Positions 1-6,864 of a stretch of 43,489 nucleotides of DNA are shown here, in pieces (position 1 is the first letter of the stretch; each line of letters begins with the position of its first letter). Source of the stretch: Solirubrobacteraceae bacterium. GTDB taxonomy: Bacteria > Actinomycetota > Thermoleophilia > Solirubrobacterales > Solirubrobacteraceae. The notes beneath the pieces were generated by a model that did no database searches, was not told the origin of the DNA, and worked only from the letters and a program-made list of their open reading frames with translations. The DNA is taken from assembly GCA_017882445.1 (NCBI GenBank), contig JADGPK010000019.1, positions 1 through 43,489 of the forward strand. The letters are read 5' to 3'. A program made the translations under genes and the position numbers.

Positions 1-231
1 GGCAGCGGCCCGACGACGCTCAGCGGTTCGCTCCTTGCGCCCGTCACCTCGGGCAAGATGGTGAAAAGCACGACACTGAAGTTCACGGCCACGGCGGGCA
101 AACAGAAACCTGAACAGTTCTTGGGCGGCGACCCGGAGTTCCTCACGAACTCGCTCTTCGAAGCGGTCGGAGTCACCGTCGCCTCGACACAGACCAACGA
201 AGAAGCCGTGGAGATCAACACGGTCGTGTAG
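1..231 (+). CDS. C-terminal fragment of unknown protein
   Basis: An open frame runs from the first base of the window to a TAG at 229-231, giving 76 residues with no start inside the window. The visible part is rich in Thr, Ser, Lys and Gly, ends in a short acidic stretch and INTVV, and has no hydrophobic segment. I do not recognise a family. The even codon use with strong third-position GC supports a real gene whose start lies upstream. A 147-bp gap separates it from the aminotransferase. It could be the end of a secreted or structural protein, but nothing visible decides this. Confidence 0.55.
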   Translation, partial: GSGPTTLSGSLLAPVTSGKMVKSTTLKFTATAGKQKPEQFLGGDPEFLTNSLFEAVGVTVASTQTNEEAVEINTVV

Positions 232-378
232 GACGACGGGTGCCCGGCGGCCACGCGTCGGGAACGCCGGGGAGGGCCCGATGTCGCCTGCGAGCAGGAG
301 CATGGCGGCGACCGGTCGACAGACATGGGGTCGACAGACGTGATGTGATGTGCCCCAGCCCTCGAAAAGGAGCGCACC
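232..378 (+). promoter_or_regulatory. Upstream region of aminotransferase operon with short tandem repeat
   Basis: This 147-bp gap carries no gene. It contains two adjacent near-identical 14-mers, GGTCGACAGACATG at 314-327 and GGTCGACAGACGTG at 329-342, 15 bp apart. The sequence AAAAGGAG at 365-372 is a good ribosome binding site 6 bases before the ATG at 379. The direct repeat could be an operator for the operon; that is inference from position alone. Confidence 0.35.
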
Positions 379-1692
379 ATGACGGACCGCAGCGCCAAGC
401 AGCGCGCACTCGAGAAGTTCGCCACCTTCGTCAACCCGCAGAAGGTCCGGGTCCTGAAGGCCGCCGGGCTTGACATCATCGAGGCCGAGCGGTCGGGTCC
501 CTGGGTGTGGGATCTCGACGGGGCCAGGTTCCTCGACTGCTTCACCTCGGCCGGGTCGTTCAACGTCGGACGCAGGAACCCCCGGGTGGTGGCCGCGGCC
601 CACGCGGCCATCGACCACCTGGACAACGGGAACTTCCTGCTCTGCTCGCAGGCCAAGGCCGAGCTCGCCGCCAAGCTGGCGGAGATCACGCCCGGGGACC
701 TCTCCTGCACGATGTTCGCCACCGGCGGCGGAGAGGCCATCGACTTCGCCATCAAGCTGGCCCGGGGCTCCACCGGGCGCCCCCGGATCCTCTCCAGCGT
801 GAACGGCTATCACGGTCACACCGGGTTCGCCCTGTCCGCCGCCGGCCGGGCCTCGTTCCGCCAGCCGTTCGAGCCGCTCATGCCGGAGTTCGTCCAGGTG
901 CCCTTCGGCGACCTCGACGCGCTGTCGGAAGCCATCGACGAGCACACCGCCGCTGTGCTGCTGGAGCCGATCCAGGGAGAGGGCGGCGTCGTCGTGGCAC
1001 CCCCCGGATACCTGGCCGGCGTCCGCGCCGCGTGCGACCGGGTCGGGGCACTGCTGATCCTCGACGAGATCCAGACCGGGCTGGGCCGGACCGGCAGGTG
1101 GTGGGCGAGCGAGCACGACGGCGTGGTGCCGGACATCATGACCACCGCCAAGTCGCTCGGCGGCTCGCTGGTGGGAATCTCGGCGACCGTCTTCACCGAG
1201 GAGCTCCGGGAGTTCCTCATCCCCAACCCGTTCATCCACCTCTCCACCTTCGGCGGCTCGGACGTGGCGTGCGCCGTTGCTCTGGAGGTCATCGCCGTCA
1301 TCGAGGAGACCGGTCTGGTGGAGCACGCCGCGGCCATGGGGGAACGGCTCTTCGCCGGGCTGCACGCCATCGCCGAGACCCGTCCAGAGGTGATCACCGA
1401 GGTGCGCGGTCGCGGCCTGATGGCGGGCGTCCAGTACGCCGAGGACTCCTTCGGGCCGCGGATGTCCTACCACCTGGCCCGCCACGGGGTCCTGGCCATC
1501 TACAGCGGCAACGAGCCCTCGGTGGTGCGCCTGATGCCCTCCCTGGTCATCGAGGCTGAGGAGGTCGACTTCCTGCTGCACGCGCTCGAGCAGGCGATCG
1601 AGGACCTGGTGTCGGGCGCGGGGCCCGAGCAGGACGCGCCCGCCCGCCCGAGGCGCCGACCGGTCCGGGCGGCAGGCGCGGCGGCGAGCTGA
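379..1692 (+). CDS. Class III PLP-dependent aminotransferase
   Basis: This 437-residue protein is a fold-type I, class III (omega) aminotransferase, a family that moves amino groups between omega- or alpha-amino compounds and keto acids with pyridoxal phosphate. The cofactor aspartate is D229 in LDEIQTGLGRTG and the Schiff-base lysine is K258 in TTAKSLGG. The usual phosphate-binding SG-x-EA-x-E motif reads ATGGGEAID here, a mild departure. About 25 residues at the C-terminus (after residue 410) are Pro/Arg/Ala-rich and look disordered. The start is set by AAAAGGAG at 365-372. An SCP2-like gene begins 10 bases downstream and then a permease, so the three are probably co-transcribed and act on one imported amine or amino acid. 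The substrate cannot be told from sequence. Confidence 0.9.
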   Translation: MTDRSAKQRALEKFATFVNPQKVRVLKAAGLDIIEAERSGPWVWDLDGARFLDCFTSAGSFNVGRRNPRVVAAAHAAIDHLDNGNFLLCSQAKAELAAKLAEITPGDLSCTMFATGGGEAIDFAIKLARGSTGRPRILSSVNGYHGHTGFALSAAGRASFRQPFEPLMPEFVQVPFGDLDALSEAIDEHTAAVLLEPIQGEGGVVVAPPGYLAGVRAACDRVGALLILDEIQTGLGRTGRWWASEHDGVVPDIMTTAKSLGGSLVGISATVFTEELREFLIPNPFIHLSTFGGSDVACAVALEVIAVIEETGLVEHAAAMGERLFAGLHAIAETRPEVITEVRGRGLMAGVQYAEDSFGPRMSYHLARHGVLAIYSGNEPSVVRLMPSLVIEAEEVDFLLHALEQAIEDLVSGAGPEQDAPARPRRRPVRAAGAAAS

Positions 1693-1702
1693 AGGGGCGA
1701 TC

Positions 1703-2062
1703 ATGGCTGACTGGGACGAGCTGGCCGAGGCGCTCGCCGACTACACGATCAGCTGCAACAGCAACGAACGGCTGCGCAAGATGCAGCGGGACTGGTCGCG
1801 GACCCTGCACTTCGCCTGCTCGGACAACGAGACGACGTTCTCCATGGAGGTCGACCGCGGCGAGATCCTCTCCACCCCCGAGGGCCTCCTCGGCATCCCG
1901 GACATCGTGGTGAGGACGCACTCCGAGACGTTCTGCGACATGTTCTGGGGTGATTTGAACCCGGTGCAGAAGTATCTACGCGGCGAGATCACGGTGCAGG
2001 GGTCCCAGGAGGACGTCATGCGCCTGGATGTCATCAGCTCCGTGATCTGGCCCGACGCTTGA
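1703..2062 (+). CDS. SCP2 sterol-binding-domain-like small protein
   Basis: This is a 119-residue protein resembling the SCP2 lipid-binding fold (PF02036): an N-terminal helix, then a beta-rich stretch, and a C-terminal region (FWGDLNPVQKYLRGEITVQG) matching the family's pattern of a small step followed by a G-x-[IL]-x-[VL]-x-G strand. SCP2 domains bind hydrophobic ligands, and in bacteria they are often stand-alone or fused to enzymes. AAGGGG at 1692-1697 precedes the ATG. Its stop codon overlaps the ATG of the permease (TGATG at 2060-2064), so the two are translationally coupled. Its role between an aminotransferase and a permease is unknown; a lipophilic amine ligand is possible but speculative. 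Confidence 0.75.
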   Translation: MADWDELAEALADYTISCNSNERLRKMQRDWSRTLHFACSDNETTFSMEVDRGEILSTPEGLLGIPDIVVRTHSETFCDMFWGDLNPVQKYLRGEITVQGSQEDVMRLDVISSVIWPDA

Positions 2063-3519
2063 TGGCGGCCGCCGAGGGGGCGCCCCCGGCGGCGGTCGCC
2101 CTCCGCCGCTCGGTGGGTCTCGCCACCGCCACCGCCACCTCGGCCGGCCTCGCCTTCGCCGCAATCGACTACCTGGGGGTGGTGTCGGTGATGGCCTACG
2201 CGCCCGGGGCCACAGCGGCCCTGGCCATCCTCATCGGCGGCGTGCTCGTGCTCCTGGTGGCGGGGATCTTCTCCGAGCTGAACGGCCTCTACCCGACGGC
2301 CGCCGGCATCCGGCTCTATCTCGCCCGCGCCGTGGGATACCGCACGGCGCTGTCTGTGACCTTCACCTACATGACCACCGTCGTGCTGGTGATCGCGGCC
2401 GACGCCTTCCTGATCGGTGCGGCCGTCCGGCACATCCTGCACCAGCCGTCGGCCCTGGCCTACGTCTGGATCGTCGTCCTGTTGGGTCTGGCGCTGACCG
2501 CCAACCTGCGCGGGGTGCGTCTGGCCGGTTGGGTGCAGACGCTGGTCACCTACACGGTGCTGAGCGGGACCGCCGTCCTGTCGGTTCTCGCCCTGTTCCA
2601 CGTTGGTGGAGCCTTCCATCGCCCCTTCGACCTGTTCGGCAAGGGCTCCTTCTCGGGGATCCAGGCGCTGGCCTTCGCGCTGTTCCTGTATGCCGCGTTC
2701 GAGTGGGTCACCACCACCGCCGAGGAGGCCCGGACGCCTCGCGTGATCACCGGGGCCCTGTTCATAGCGCCCTTTCTGATCTGGATCGTCGCGAGCCTGT
2801 TCGCACTGGCCCTGGCGCACCTGCTGCCGTTCTCCGCGCTGCACCACAGCGCCTATCCCCAGCTCCTGTTGGGCAAGGCCGCTCTGGGCACGGTCGGAGA
2901 GCTGTGGATGCTGGCGCTGACGGTGCTCACCGCGCTGAACACCTTCAACGGAGGTTTCCTCGTGGCGTCTCGCTTCATCTACGCGGCCGCCCGCGAGGGC
3001 AGCCTGCCCCGGCAGTTCGCCATGCTGAACCTCAACGCCGTGCCCTGGCTGGCGGTCGTCACGCTGGCCTGCGTGTCCGCGGTGGTGGCCGCCGTGGTCT
3101 TCGCCACCGGGGAGTGGCTGCTGCTCGTCGCCGTCGGCGCTGCCATCGAGGCGGGCATCTACGCTCTCGGGTCTCTGAGTCTGCTCATCCTGCGGCGACG
3201 CGAGACGCGCGAGCGCCCGTTCCGCCTGGTGGCCGGCCGCCCCCTGGCCGCTTTCGGGGTCGTGCTCTTCACCGCGCTGTTCCTTGCCACCGGGTTCTCC
3301 GACCCGAAGGACGCGAGCCACTTCTCGGTCGCCCCGATCGCCGTGATCGCCGTGCTGGGCGCGCTGTCGACCGGCTACGTGCTGGTCTTCGTGCCGCGGC
3401 TGCAGGCCGCGGCCGCCGCGCGTGCGGCGGCCAACCGGCCGCGGCGGCGCCCTCAGAGGCCGCCCGCGGGCGTCACGGAGCCTGCTGCGGGGATGGGCAC
3501 ACCGTCGGTCGATGCCTGA
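2062..3519 (+). CDS. APC-family amino acid/amine permease
   Basis: This 485-residue integral membrane protein of the amino acid-polyamine-organocation superfamily has about 12 to 13 hydrophobic segments. The first (after residue about 20) carries the small-residue pattern typical of APC helix 1, and GIRLYLARAVGY follows near residue 75, like the conserved family segment after helix 2. The C-terminus is an Arg/Pro-rich cytoplasmic tail. I place the start at the ATG at 2062, which overlaps the stop of the SCP2-like gene by one base. A TTG just before it is possible but less likely. It probably imports the substrate of the aminotransferase two genes upstream. The gene ends 19 bases before a perfect palindrome. 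Confidence 0.88.
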   Translation: MAAAEGAPPAAVALRRSVGLATATATSAGLAFAAIDYLGVVSVMAYAPGATAALAILIGGVLVLLVAGIFSELNGLYPTAAGIRLYLARAVGYRTALSVTFTYMTTVVLVIAADAFLIGAAVRHILHQPSALAYVWIVVLLGLALTANLRGVRLAGWVQTLVTYTVLSGTAVLSVLALFHVGGAFHRPFDLFGKGSFSGIQALAFALFLYAAFEWVTTTAEEARTPRVITGALFIAPFLIWIVASLFALALAHLLPFSALHHSAYPQLLLGKAALGTVGELWMLALTVLTALNTFNGGFLVASRFIYAAAREGSLPRQFAMLNLNAVPWLAVVTLACVSAVVAAVVFATGEWLLLVAVGAAIEAGIYALGSLSLLILRRRETRERPFRLVAGRPLAAFGVVLFTALFLATGFSDPKDASHFSVAPIAVIAVLGALSTGYVLVFVPRLQAAAAARAAANRPRRRPQRPPAGVTEPAAGMGTPSVDA

Positions 3520-3538
3520 GCGCACGCCCCGCCCATCG

Positions 3539-3565
3539 CCTAGTGTCCTGACTCAGGACACTAGG
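3539..3565. terminator. 27-bp perfect palindrome, probable bidirectional terminator
   Basis: Two perfect 13-bp arms (3539-3551 and 3553-3565) flank a single base. As RNA this gives an 11-bp stem (CCTAGTGTCCT/AGGACACTAGG) with a 5-base loop. It lies between two convergent genes and contains the stop codon of the minus-strand DUF1059 gene, as expected for a shared terminator. No T-run follows on either strand, which is common in high-GC actinobacteria. A transposon-end remnant or a protein-binding site is the alternative. Confidence 0.55.
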
Positions 3566-3758
3566 CAAGCGCGCCCGAGACCTCGTCTTTGAGCGCCTGA
3601 CGGATCTGCTCGCGCAGCTCAGGCGTGTCCTCGTGCTTGTGCGCTGTCACCGCGTGAATGACCGCCGCGTCCAGCACGTGCTCTTCGCTGCCCGCCATTG
3701 CCACATCGCAGTTGCTTTCGCTCGGCATCTCTCTGCAGTCGACGTACTTGCGAGCCAT
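3561..3758 (-). CDS. DUF1059 family small protein
   Basis: This 65-residue protein starts MARKYVDC and continues with C, H and acidic residues in the pattern of DUF1059 (PF06348), a small cytosolic family of unknown function common in actinobacteria and archaea. Conserved features visible are the N-terminal RKYVDCRE, a second Cys near residue 16, and HAVTAHKHED in the second half. The start is the ATG at 3758, because AGGGGA (complement of 3762-3767) lies just upstream; a longer frame to 3785 has no such signal. Its stop codon lies inside a palindrome shared with the convergent permease gene. Confidence 0.85.
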   Translation of the reverse strand: MARKYVDCREMPSESNCDVAMAGSEEHVLDAAVIHAVTAHKHEDTPELREQIRQALKDEVSGALA

Positions 3759-3796
3759 GGTCCCCTCCGATCTCGTTTGGATCACAGACGGATCTG

Positions 3797-3802
3797 ATGC
3801 TA
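3797..3802 (-). promoter_or_regulatory. Putative -10 box for DUF1059 gene
   Basis: TAGCAT reads on the minus strand 38 bases before the ATG. This gene, unlike many neighbours, has a leader with a clear Shine-Dalgarno sequence. No convincing -35 was seen. Confidence 0.3.
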
Positions 3803-3904
3803 CGCCCTCTGGAGCGGACCGTGCAGGCGCATCTGCGCCCCATCGACGGGTCGCATCCAGGAGAACCTGTCAAGTGCAGCGCCGCTGCGGCCGATAGATA
3901 GCAC

Positions 3905-5191
3905 GTGCGGGCGCCAGCAGAGCGAACCTTCCAAGTCGACGGCCTGATCGCTCCCGCCGACTACGCCGCGGTGGCCGCGCTGCGCGAGCTGCCCGAGGCG
4001 CTCGTCCTGTTGTTCGACGGGGATCTGCGCTTCGTGGTGACCGCCGGGCAGGCGATCGATCGTCTCGGCGAGCGCAGCGCGCTCCGTGAGGGAGAGCCGG
4101 TGCAGGCGGCATTCCCGGACGGTGTGTGGAAGCTGATCGAGCCCCTGTTCCGCTCTGCGCTCGACGGCGAGACGCGCTCCCGCGAGGTCTGGACCGCCGG
4201 GCGGCGACGCTGCCTGATGGTCGACGTCGGTCCGCTGAGCACGAGCGGCTCAGGCGGCGAAGACGGGGGCGGCGCATCCGCCGGCGGTATGGCGGTGATC
4301 CTGGACATCACCGAGCGCAGGCAGGCCGATCTGCTCTCGCGCGAGCCGCTCGGCGGTTTCGAGGAGGTCTTCGAGCAGGCTCCGATCGGCACGGGACTGC
4401 TCGACCGTGACGGTCGCTGGCTGCTGGTCAACCGCGCGTTGTGCGAGATCACCGGCTACACCAACGACGAGCTGATCGGCAAGCGCTTCGACGGGATCAT
4501 GCATCCCGACGACGCCTCCAACGACGACGAGCAGCGCCAGCAGCTGCTCGCCGGGCAGATCCCCGCCTTTCAGGTCGAGAAGCGCTACTTCGACGCTTCC
4601 GGGGAAACCGTCTCGGCGATCGTGGCGATGTCGCTCGTACGCAACCACGACGGAGCGCCGCTCCACTTCATCGCGCAACTCCAGGACATCTCCGAGCGCA
4701 AGCAGCTCGAGGAGCACCTGCGCCGTCTCGCCGACCACGACCCGCGCACGGGCCTTCGCAACCGTAGGCTGTTCGAGCACGATCTGAAGCTGCAGGTCGC
4801 CCGCTCGCAGCGCTACGGCGAGGTGGCGGGCCTGATGGTGATCGACGTGGACGCCTTCGAGGACACCATCCACTCCCACGGCCACGAGGTCGGCGAAGAG
4901 ACGCTCAAGGCGGTCGCCAGAGCGCTCGTGCGCAGGCTCAGGCAGACGGATCTCGTCGCTCGCCTGAGCGGAGGCGAGTTCGCGGTGCTGCTGCCCCACA
5001 TCGACGAGGAGGGCGTCGCCGTCGTCGCCGAGGGCCTCGGCCGCGTCGTCCAGGCCTGCAGCATCGACGTCGGGGAGGGCGTGCTGCATCCCCGCGCGAG
5101 CATCGGATACGTCCTCATCACCGAGGGAACCGAGAGCGCCGAAAAGGCGCTCACCGACGCCGAGCGCGCCACGCCCGGCATGCTCAGCTGA
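3905..5191 (+). CDS. PAS-PAS-GGDEF protein with degenerate active site
   Basis: This 428-residue cytosolic signalling protein has a PAS-like domain at about 30-135 ending in ILDITERRQ, a clear PAS domain at about 153-265 ending in LQDISERKQ, and a GGDEF domain at about 275-420 beginning DHDPRTGLRNRRLF. GGDEF proteins normally make cyclic di-GMP. Here the signature reads SGGEF (355-359) after RL, so the Asp of GGDEF is Gly, and the usual substrate-contacting N/D positions in the DVDAFEDTIHSHGHE segment are also changed. D314 in MVIDVDAF is kept. It is therefore more likely a GTP or c-di-GMP sensor or scaffold than an active cyclase, although some variant motifs are active. The start is a GTG with TAGATA just upstream and no Shine-Dalgarno sequence. 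Confidence 0.85.
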   Translation: MRAPAERTFQVDGLIAPADYAAVAALRELPEALVLLFDGDLRFVVTAGQAIDRLGERSALREGEPVQAAFPDGVWKLIEPLFRSALDGETRSREVWTAGRRRCLMVDVGPLSTSGSGGEDGGGASAGGMAVILDITERRQADLLSREPLGGFEEVFEQAPIGTGLLDRDGRWLLVNRALCEITGYTNDELIGKRFDGIMHPDDASNDDEQRQQLLAGQIPAFQVEKRYFDASGETVSAIVAMSLVRNHDGAPLHFIAQLQDISERKQLEEHLRRLADHDPRTGLRNRRLFEHDLKLQVARSQRYGEVAGLMVIDVDAFEDTIHSHGHEVGEETLKAVARALVRRLRQTDLVARLSGGEFAVLLPHIDEEGVAVVAEGLGRVVQACSIDVGEGVLHPRASIGYVLITEGTESAEKALTDAERATPGMLS

Positions 5192-5241
5192 CGCGACTGT
5201 CGTGGGTCGACACGGCCCGCGGAACCCGCCGGAGCGGCCAA

Positions 5242-5247
5242 TACGCT
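5242..5247 (+). promoter_or_regulatory. -10 box of leaderless ppx-like gene
   Basis: TACGCT ends 6 bases before the ATG at 5254, so transcription would start at or next to the start codon. No Shine-Dalgarno sequence is present. The -35 is not obvious. Confidence 0.5.
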
Positions 5248-5253
5248 CACTGC

Positions 5254-6792
5254 ATGCAGCCAAACGAGCGGCTCGCGGTGATCGATCTCGGATCCAACTC
5301 CTTCCGCCTTGTCGTCTTCATGGCGGGCGAGGGCTGGTGGAGGCGCACCGACGAGATCCACGAGCCCGTGCGCATCGGCGAGGGGCTGCTGGGGACCGGC
5401 AGGCTGGGGGAGAAGGCGATGGAGCGCGCGCTGGCGACGCTCGAGGTGTTCGCGCACTTCTGCCGCGCGAGCGGCCTGGACGCCGCCTCGGTGGATGCCG
5501 TGGCGACGAGCGCGATTCGCGACGCCACGAACGCGGAGAGCTTCCTGGCACGGGCTCACGAGTGCTTCGGCCTGCCGATCCGGGTCCTCAGTCGCGAGGC
5601 CGAGGCGCACGACGGCTACCTGGCGGCTGTCAACTCGACGACGCTAAAGGACGGCTGTGTCCTTGACCTCGGAGGCGGGTCGCTGCAGCTGGTGCAGGTG
5701 GCCGACCGGCTGGCCGTCCGGTCGGGCTCCTGGCGCGTCGGCACCGTGCTGATGAGCGAGCGCTTCCTCCCGCCCAATGGGCCTGCCAAGCGCAGGCAGC
5801 TCGAGGAGCTGCGCGAGCACGTCGCCGCCGAGCTCGCGCACGCCGCCTGGCTCGAGGATGCGAAGGCGAGCGGCGGTGGCGGGCGCCTGGTGGGGATGGG
5901 GGGAACCGTGCGCAACCTCGCCGCCGCCGCGCAGCGGGCCGCCGGTCTGCCTTCCAACGGCGTTCAGGGCATGGTGATCGAGCTGGAGGTGCTCGACGAG
6001 CTGGTGGCGCGCCTGGCTTCGCTGCCCGCCTCCGAGCGCTCGAGCGTGCCGGGCATCAAGCCGGCGCGGGCCGATCTGATCCTCGCGGGAGCGCTGGTCG
6101 TGCAGGGCGTGCTGCGTGCCGGCGGCTTCGACGGCCTGGAGACGACAGAGGCGGGCCTGCGCGAGGGCGTGTTCTTCGAGCGGCTGTTCGCCGGCAGCGA
6201 CCCGCCGCTGTTCGAGGATGTTCGGCGCGCGAGTGTCCTGAACATGTCGGCCCAGTACCGGGTGGACGCCGAACACACCCAGCATGTCGCCATGCTCGCC
6301 CTGGGGATGTTCGACGATCTCGCCCGGCTCGAGCTGCACGACGGCGACCCGCGCGAGCGCGAACTGCTGTGGGCTGCGTGCATGCTGCACGACATCGGCA
6401 TGTCGATCGACTATGACGACCACCACAAGCACTCCCGCTACCTGATTCTCAACGGCGCCCTGCCCGGGTTCACCCCGGCTGAGACCGCGATAATCGCGCA
6501 GTCCGCGCGCTACCACCGCAAGGGCATGCCCACGCCGGGGCCGATGGCGGCGCTGTTCGGCGACGGTGACGCGGCCCGCCTGGACCGCTGTGCCGCCCTG
6601 CTGCGCCTGGCAGAGGATCTGGAGCGCTCGCGAGACCAGCTCGTGCGCAGTACGAGCATCGCGCTGCACAACGATGCGGTCGAGCTGTGTCTGATCGCCG
6701 ACGGGGAGGCCGCGGTGCCGCGCTGGGCGGCCGGCCGTGAGCGCGAGCTGTTCGCGCGCGCGTTTCACCGTGAGCTGTCCGTCGCCGCGTGA
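5254..6792 (+). CDS. ppx: Ppx/GppA-family phosphatase (exopolyphosphatase)
   Basis: This 512-residue protein has the two-domain ASKHA fold that hydrolyses inorganic polyphosphate or guanosine pentaphosphate. The first phosphate-binding loop is AVIDLGSNSFRLVV (about residues 8-21), the second is LDLGGGSLQL near residue 136, and GMGGTVRNLAA near residue 212 matches the third family motif. The C-terminal third carries an HD-like helical domain with LHDIGMSIDYDDHHKHS and ARYHRKG, as in longer Ppx enzymes. It would act with the bifunctional Rel protein about 23 kb away in stringent-response chemistry, a link known for the family. The start is supported by a TACGCT box 6 bases upstream. Confidence 0.88.
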   Translation: MQPNERLAVIDLGSNSFRLVVFMAGEGWWRRTDEIHEPVRIGEGLLGTGRLGEKAMERALATLEVFAHFCRASGLDAASVDAVATSAIRDATNAESFLARAHECFGLPIRVLSREAEAHDGYLAAVNSTTLKDGCVLDLGGGSLQLVQVADRLAVRSGSWRVGTVLMSERFLPPNGPAKRRQLEELREHVAAELAHAAWLEDAKASGGGGRLVGMGGTVRNLAAAAQRAAGLPSNGVQGMVIELEVLDELVARLASLPASERSSVPGIKPARADLILAGALVVQGVLRAGGFDGLETTEAGLREGVFFERLFAGSDPPLFEDVRRASVLNMSAQYRVDAEHTQHVAMLALGMFDDLARLELHDGDPRERELLWAACMLHDIGMSIDYDDHHKHSRYLILNGALPGFTPAETAIIAQSARYHRKGMPTPGPMAALFGDGDAARLDRCAALLRLAEDLERSRDQLVRSTSIALHNDAVELCLIADGEAAVPRWAAGRERELFARAFHRELSVAA

Positions 6793-6864
6793 TCGTCGCG
6801 CGCCGCCGGTTCCGCCGAGGACGCGGTTCCATGCAGGCGGCCGGCATCGCCGCTTGATCTCCGG

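Noticed and set aside
1741-3525. A minus-strand frame of 594 codons opposite the permease
   Set aside because: It is rich in His, Gln, Arg, Gly and Asp without domains, as typical of the antisense of a high-GC gene. The plus strand has a clear APC permease and SCP2-like protein.
6793-6864. Terminator between the ppx-like and GT39 genes
   Set aside because: The gap is GC-rich and has only short, imperfect inverted repeats; no convincing stem was found.
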